Assembly: GCA_016302185.1 (NCBI GenBank)
Contig: JAEDOC010000112.1
Coordinates: 1 to 6,830 of the forward strand
Reading direction: 5' to 3'
Source of the DNA: Clostridium sp.
GTDB taxonomy: Bacteria > Bacillota > Clostridia > Lachnospirales > Lachnospiraceae
DNA: 6,830 bases
In this document: piece after piece, positions 5,150 to 6,830 of the stretch
How positions within the stretch are numbered: the first letter of the stretch is position 1
How the letters are laid out: each line of letters begins with the position of its first letter
The notes under the pieces: generated by a model
The model's input: the letters and a program-made list of their open reading frames with translations, nothing else
Databases searched by the model: none
Told to the model about the DNA's origin: nothing
Made by a program: the position numbers and the translations under genes

Positions 5150-6322
5150 CTATTCCCAGCACTCCTCTAAAATCTCCAGAATCTCTTCATGGGTCAGCAC
5201 CTTGTAACCGCCCTGATTGATCACGCAGGAATCCGCAATGGTTTTTAAGAGGCTCTTATCTTCAAAGCCCAGTCCCTTCAGCGTCAGCGGCAGGCCAATC
5301 TCCCGGATGAAATTCTCCAGCGCATCAATGCCGGCCAGCGCCAGCTCTTCTTTGCTCTTTCCTTCCGGTGAAATCCCCCAGACATTGGTTGCAAACTGGG
5401 CAAACTTGGACAAACCGTATTTATAAATATGACGGTAATAGGTGGGGTGAATCACTGCCAGTCCCATACCATGGCTGCAATCCGTATAAGCTCCCATCTG
5501 GTGCTCAATCTGGTGCGCCTCAAAATCACATTTCTTTCCCAGCTTGATGATACGAATCTCTGCCATGGAGGAATCCCACATCAGATTGCTTCTGGCCTCA
5601 TAGTCATTGGGGTTCGCAATCGCTGCCGGAATGTTTTTAATCATGCTGCGCATCAGCGCCTCGGAAATCGCATCAGATAAATTGTCCTCGTCCGGCTCGC
5701 TGAAATACGTCTCCATCACATGGCTCAGCATATCGAAGCCGCCCGCTGCCGTCTGCAGCGCGGAAACGGAATAAGTATGCTGCGGGTCCATCATCGCAAA
5801 CTTCGCATTGCAGCGGCGGTAATCCCGGCCGGTTTTAATCTTCTGCTCTTCGTTGGTAATGACAGAATCACCGTTGACCTCACTGCCTGTTCCGGTCACG
5901 GTTACGATCACGCCCATGGGCACGGGAGTGAAATCCACAACGCCTTCCTTCGCCCAGTACTCGTCCCACACGTCCTTCTCGGTTGCCGCCGCCATGGAAA
6001 TCGACTTACAGCAGTCCATCACAGAACCGCCGCCCACAGCCAGGATAAAATCAACGTGATTTTCCTGCACGCATTTTTTTCCCTCCAGTACCTTCGCATA
6101 GGTCGGATTCGGCATAATCCCCGGAAATTCCACCACGGTCTTTCCTGCTGCCTGCAGCGCTGCCATCACTTCCTCATACACGCCGTTTTTCTTAATCGAG
6201 CCGCCGCCGTAAGCCAGCATCACGGTCTGACCAACCTCTTTCACCGCCTCCGCCAGATGCTCACTGACGCAGCCCTTTCCAAAGTATACCTTTGTGGAAT
6301 TTTCAAATACAAATGAATTCAT
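5150..6322 (-). CDS. Iron-containing alcohol dehydrogenase (BdhA/YqhD-like)
   Basis: A 390-residue cytosolic group III alcohol dehydrogenase. It probably reduces aldehydes (such as butyraldehyde or other short aldehydes) with NAD(P)H, or oxidises the alcohols. N-terminal cofactor domain: FGKG near residue 14, YGGGSIKKNGVY (38-49) and VGGGSVMD (96-103). C-terminal metal domain: presumed ligands D197 and H201 (GGFDMLSH), H270 and H284 (the last in CSHGMGLA), with the spacing seen in YqhD. Overall layout and blocks such as TGTGSE, FGKG and YEARSNLMW match the butanol-dehydrogenase branch. Cofactor preference and true substrate cannot be read. The ATG at 6322 is chosen because the fold begins there and AAAGGA (6334-6339) lies 11 nt upstream; the frame is open to 6478, but that stretch contains the putative promoter. 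It precedes the tautomerase gene by 38 bp. Confidence 0.95.
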   Translation of the reverse strand: MNSFVFENSTKVYFGKGCVSEHLAEAVKEVGQTVMLAYGGGSIKKNGVYEEVMAALQAAGKTVVEFPGIMPNPTYAKVLEGKKCVQENHVDFILAVGGGSVMDCCKSISMAAATEKDVWDEYWAKEGVVDFTPVPMGVIVTVTGTGSEVNGDSVITNEEQKIKTGRDYRRCNAKFAMMDPQHTYSVSALQTAAGGFDMLSHVMETYFSEPDEDNLSDAISEALMRSMIKNIPAAIANPNDYEARSNLMWDSSMAEIRIIKLGKKCDFEAHQIEHQMGAYTDCSHGMGLAVIHPTYYRHIYKYGLSKFAQFATNVWGISPEGKSKEELALAGIDALENFIREIGLPLTLKGLGFEDKSLLKTIADSCVINQGGYKVLTHEEILEILEECWE

Positions 6323-6415
6323 GTTCTGTCCGTTCCTTTCCGCATTCTCTGCTTGCTCGCATGTTCTGCTATTTTCTGCTATGTTCTGTTCTGTTCTTCC
6401 GTTCCATTCTTTCCG
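6320..6415 (-). other. U-depleted, repetitive 5' leader of the ADH gene
   Basis: On the transcribed (minus) strand, only 5 T occur in the 93 nt from 6415 to 6323. The segment carries repeated units: CAGAACAT three times (plus-strand ATGTTCTG at 6321, 6361 and 6381; the 6321 copy includes the start codon) and ATAGCAGAA twice with a 10-bp period (6364-6372, 6374-6382). Such an A/G/C-rich RNA would be weakly structured. It holds the likely ribosome-binding site (6334-6339). The function of the repeats is not known. Confidence 0.6.
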
Positions 6416-6435
6416 ACAGTGGTTATACCATTGTC
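6415..6435. promoter_or_regulatory. Operator-like dyad over the ADH -10
   Basis: GACAGTGG (6415-6422), TTATA, CCATTGTC (6428-6435): 7 of 8 arm positions are complementary, with a 5-bp centre. It is centred on 6425, inside the predicted -10 hexamer, a place where a bound repressor would block RNA polymerase. The binding protein is not identified and no regulator gene is adjacent. Confidence 0.5.
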
Positions 6436-6449
6436 TGAACTTAAGTCTA
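6422..6449 (-). promoter_or_regulatory. Candidate extended -10 promoter of ADH-tautomerase unit
   Basis: On the minus strand TAGACT (6449-6444, 4 of 6 to consensus), a 16-bp spacer and TATAAC (6427-6422, 5 of 6) are preceded by TGG, giving an extended -10. A second TG-preceded -10-like hexamer, TATGAT, lies a little upstream within the phosphatase tail. The transcript would have a leader of about 90 nt. The promoter begins directly after the phosphatase stop codon. Confidence 0.5.
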
Positions 6450-6830
6450 TCATAACATAGAACCAGGAAATATTCCACCGAAGTTTTCCTGTTTTTCCTT
6501 TTCTAAGTAACGCAAAAACGCTTCACAGCCCTCCACGATATCTCTATAGGTCGTCTCAAAATCTCCGGTATACCAGGGATCCGCGATATTCCGGGGGTGG
6601 TCAGAAAAATCCAGCAGCCGACAAACCTTGTGCTGCGGATCCTCTCTGATGATCCGCAGGATATTCCGGATATTGTAATCCTCTGCCGCCAGAATGTAAT
6701 CATATTTATCATAATCGGCACGGGTCATCTGAACCGCGTATTTCCCATCGCAGGAAATCCCATGCTCACGCAGAATCCGCTTCGCCGGCGGGTACACCGG
6801 ATTGCCGATCTCCTCGCGGCTGGTGGCTGC
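6450..6830 (-). CDS. Low-molecular-weight protein tyrosine phosphatase, N-terminus outside window
   Basis: The last 126 residues of an LMW-PTP are visible; the frame is open to the window edge and begins AATSREEIGNPVYPPAKR, a typical internal segment of the family. The general-acid motif appears as ADPWYTGDFETTY (D84 of the visible part, followed by Pro). Recognisable blocks include HGISCDGKYAVQ and YDYILAAED. The N-terminal P-loop CxxxxxRS that holds the catalytic cysteine should lie roughly 35-40 residues upstream, beyond 6830, so activity cannot be judged. Family members dephosphorylate protein tyrosines, sometimes bacterial tyrosine kinases or arginine-phosphorylated proteins; the target here is unknown. 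The GTG at 6797 is an internal Val codon, not the start. The gene ends where the ADH promoter begins. Confidence 0.93.
   Translation of the reverse strand, partial: AATSREEIGNPVYPPAKRILREHGISCDGKYAVQMTRADYDKYDYILAAEDYNIRNILRIIREDPQHKVCRLLDFSDHPRNIADPWYTGDFETTYRDIVEGCEAFLRYLEKEKQENFGGIFPGSML

Noticed and set aside
5112..5162. Longer tautomerase start at 5162
   Set aside because: It would place 17 residues before the catalytic proline and overlap the ADH gene. The ATG at 5111 has a good ribosome-binding site.
6361..6400. Leader repeats as a riboswitch or T-box
   Set aside because: The segment is low-complexity and nearly free of U, with no stable helices, T-box motif or terminator/antiterminator pair.
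6323..6478. N-terminal extension of the alcohol dehydrogenase to an ATG at 6478
   Set aside because: It would overlap the phosphatase gene and run through the predicted promoter and repeat-rich leader. Homologues begin at the MNSFVF segment.
1..6830. CRISPR array, transposon, phage genes, tRNA or rRNA
   Set aside because: No spaced direct repeats of CRISPR length, transposase or integrase motifs, terminal inverted repeats, or tRNA-like cloverleaf were seen on either strand.

Overview
The window reads as chromosomal DNA of a strictly anaerobic, moderately GC-rich Firmicute, most likely a Lachnospiraceae/Clostridium-type gut bacterium. This is inferred from a clostridial-style rubredoxin, a BdhA/YqhD-like iron alcohol dehydrogenase, strong AGGAGG ribosome-binding sites, A/T-rich intergenic regions beside about 50-55% GC genes, and very compact operons. 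No species is assigned.

Layout, left to right. Positions 1-181 are an AT-rich leader for a rubredoxin gene (182-340, +), the only plus-strand gene. A strong bidirectional hairpin terminator (382-432) separates it from a convergent five-gene minus-strand operon. In transcription order that operon is: a CadC/SmtB-type ArsR repressor with a TTG start (4671-4312), a free-standing 72-residue HMA metallochaperone-like protein (4281-4063), a Zn/Cd/Pb-type P1B ATPase lacking its own HMA domain (4022-2127), a PfkB-family sugar kinase (2120-1134) and a PrsW-family intramembrane protease-like membrane protein (1130-450). The operon is driven by a near-ideal sigma-A promoter (TTGACA, 17 bp, TGC-TACTAT). 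A 22-bp ArsR-type palindrome lies immediately downstream of the -10, over the expected transcription start. The last two genes follow at gaps of only 6 and 3 bp, so a metal-derepressed transcript would be expected to include them.

A second hairpin terminator (4797-4847) closes another minus-strand unit: an iron-containing alcohol dehydrogenase (6322-5150) followed after 38 bp by a small 4-oxalocrotonate-tautomerase-family protein (5111-4914). Its promoter appears to lie at 6422-6449, has an extended -10, and is overlapped by an imperfect dyad. The leader between them is strikingly poor in U. At the right edge is the C-terminal part of a low-molecular-weight protein tyrosine phosphatase (6830-6450), whose catalytic P-loop lies outside the window.

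How it fits together: the metal operon is a self-regulated efflux module (sensor, carrier, pump) with two unexpected passengers, a ribokinase-like kinase and a PrsW-like protease. The ADH/tautomerase pair looks like a small carbonyl or aldehyde handling unit. Nothing here is a clearly new defence or mobile system. The most interesting points are the metal-operon extension, the split HMA/ATPase arrangement, the dyad and odd leader at the ADH promoter, and an in-frame 12-bp tandem repeat directly after the tautomerase stop codon.
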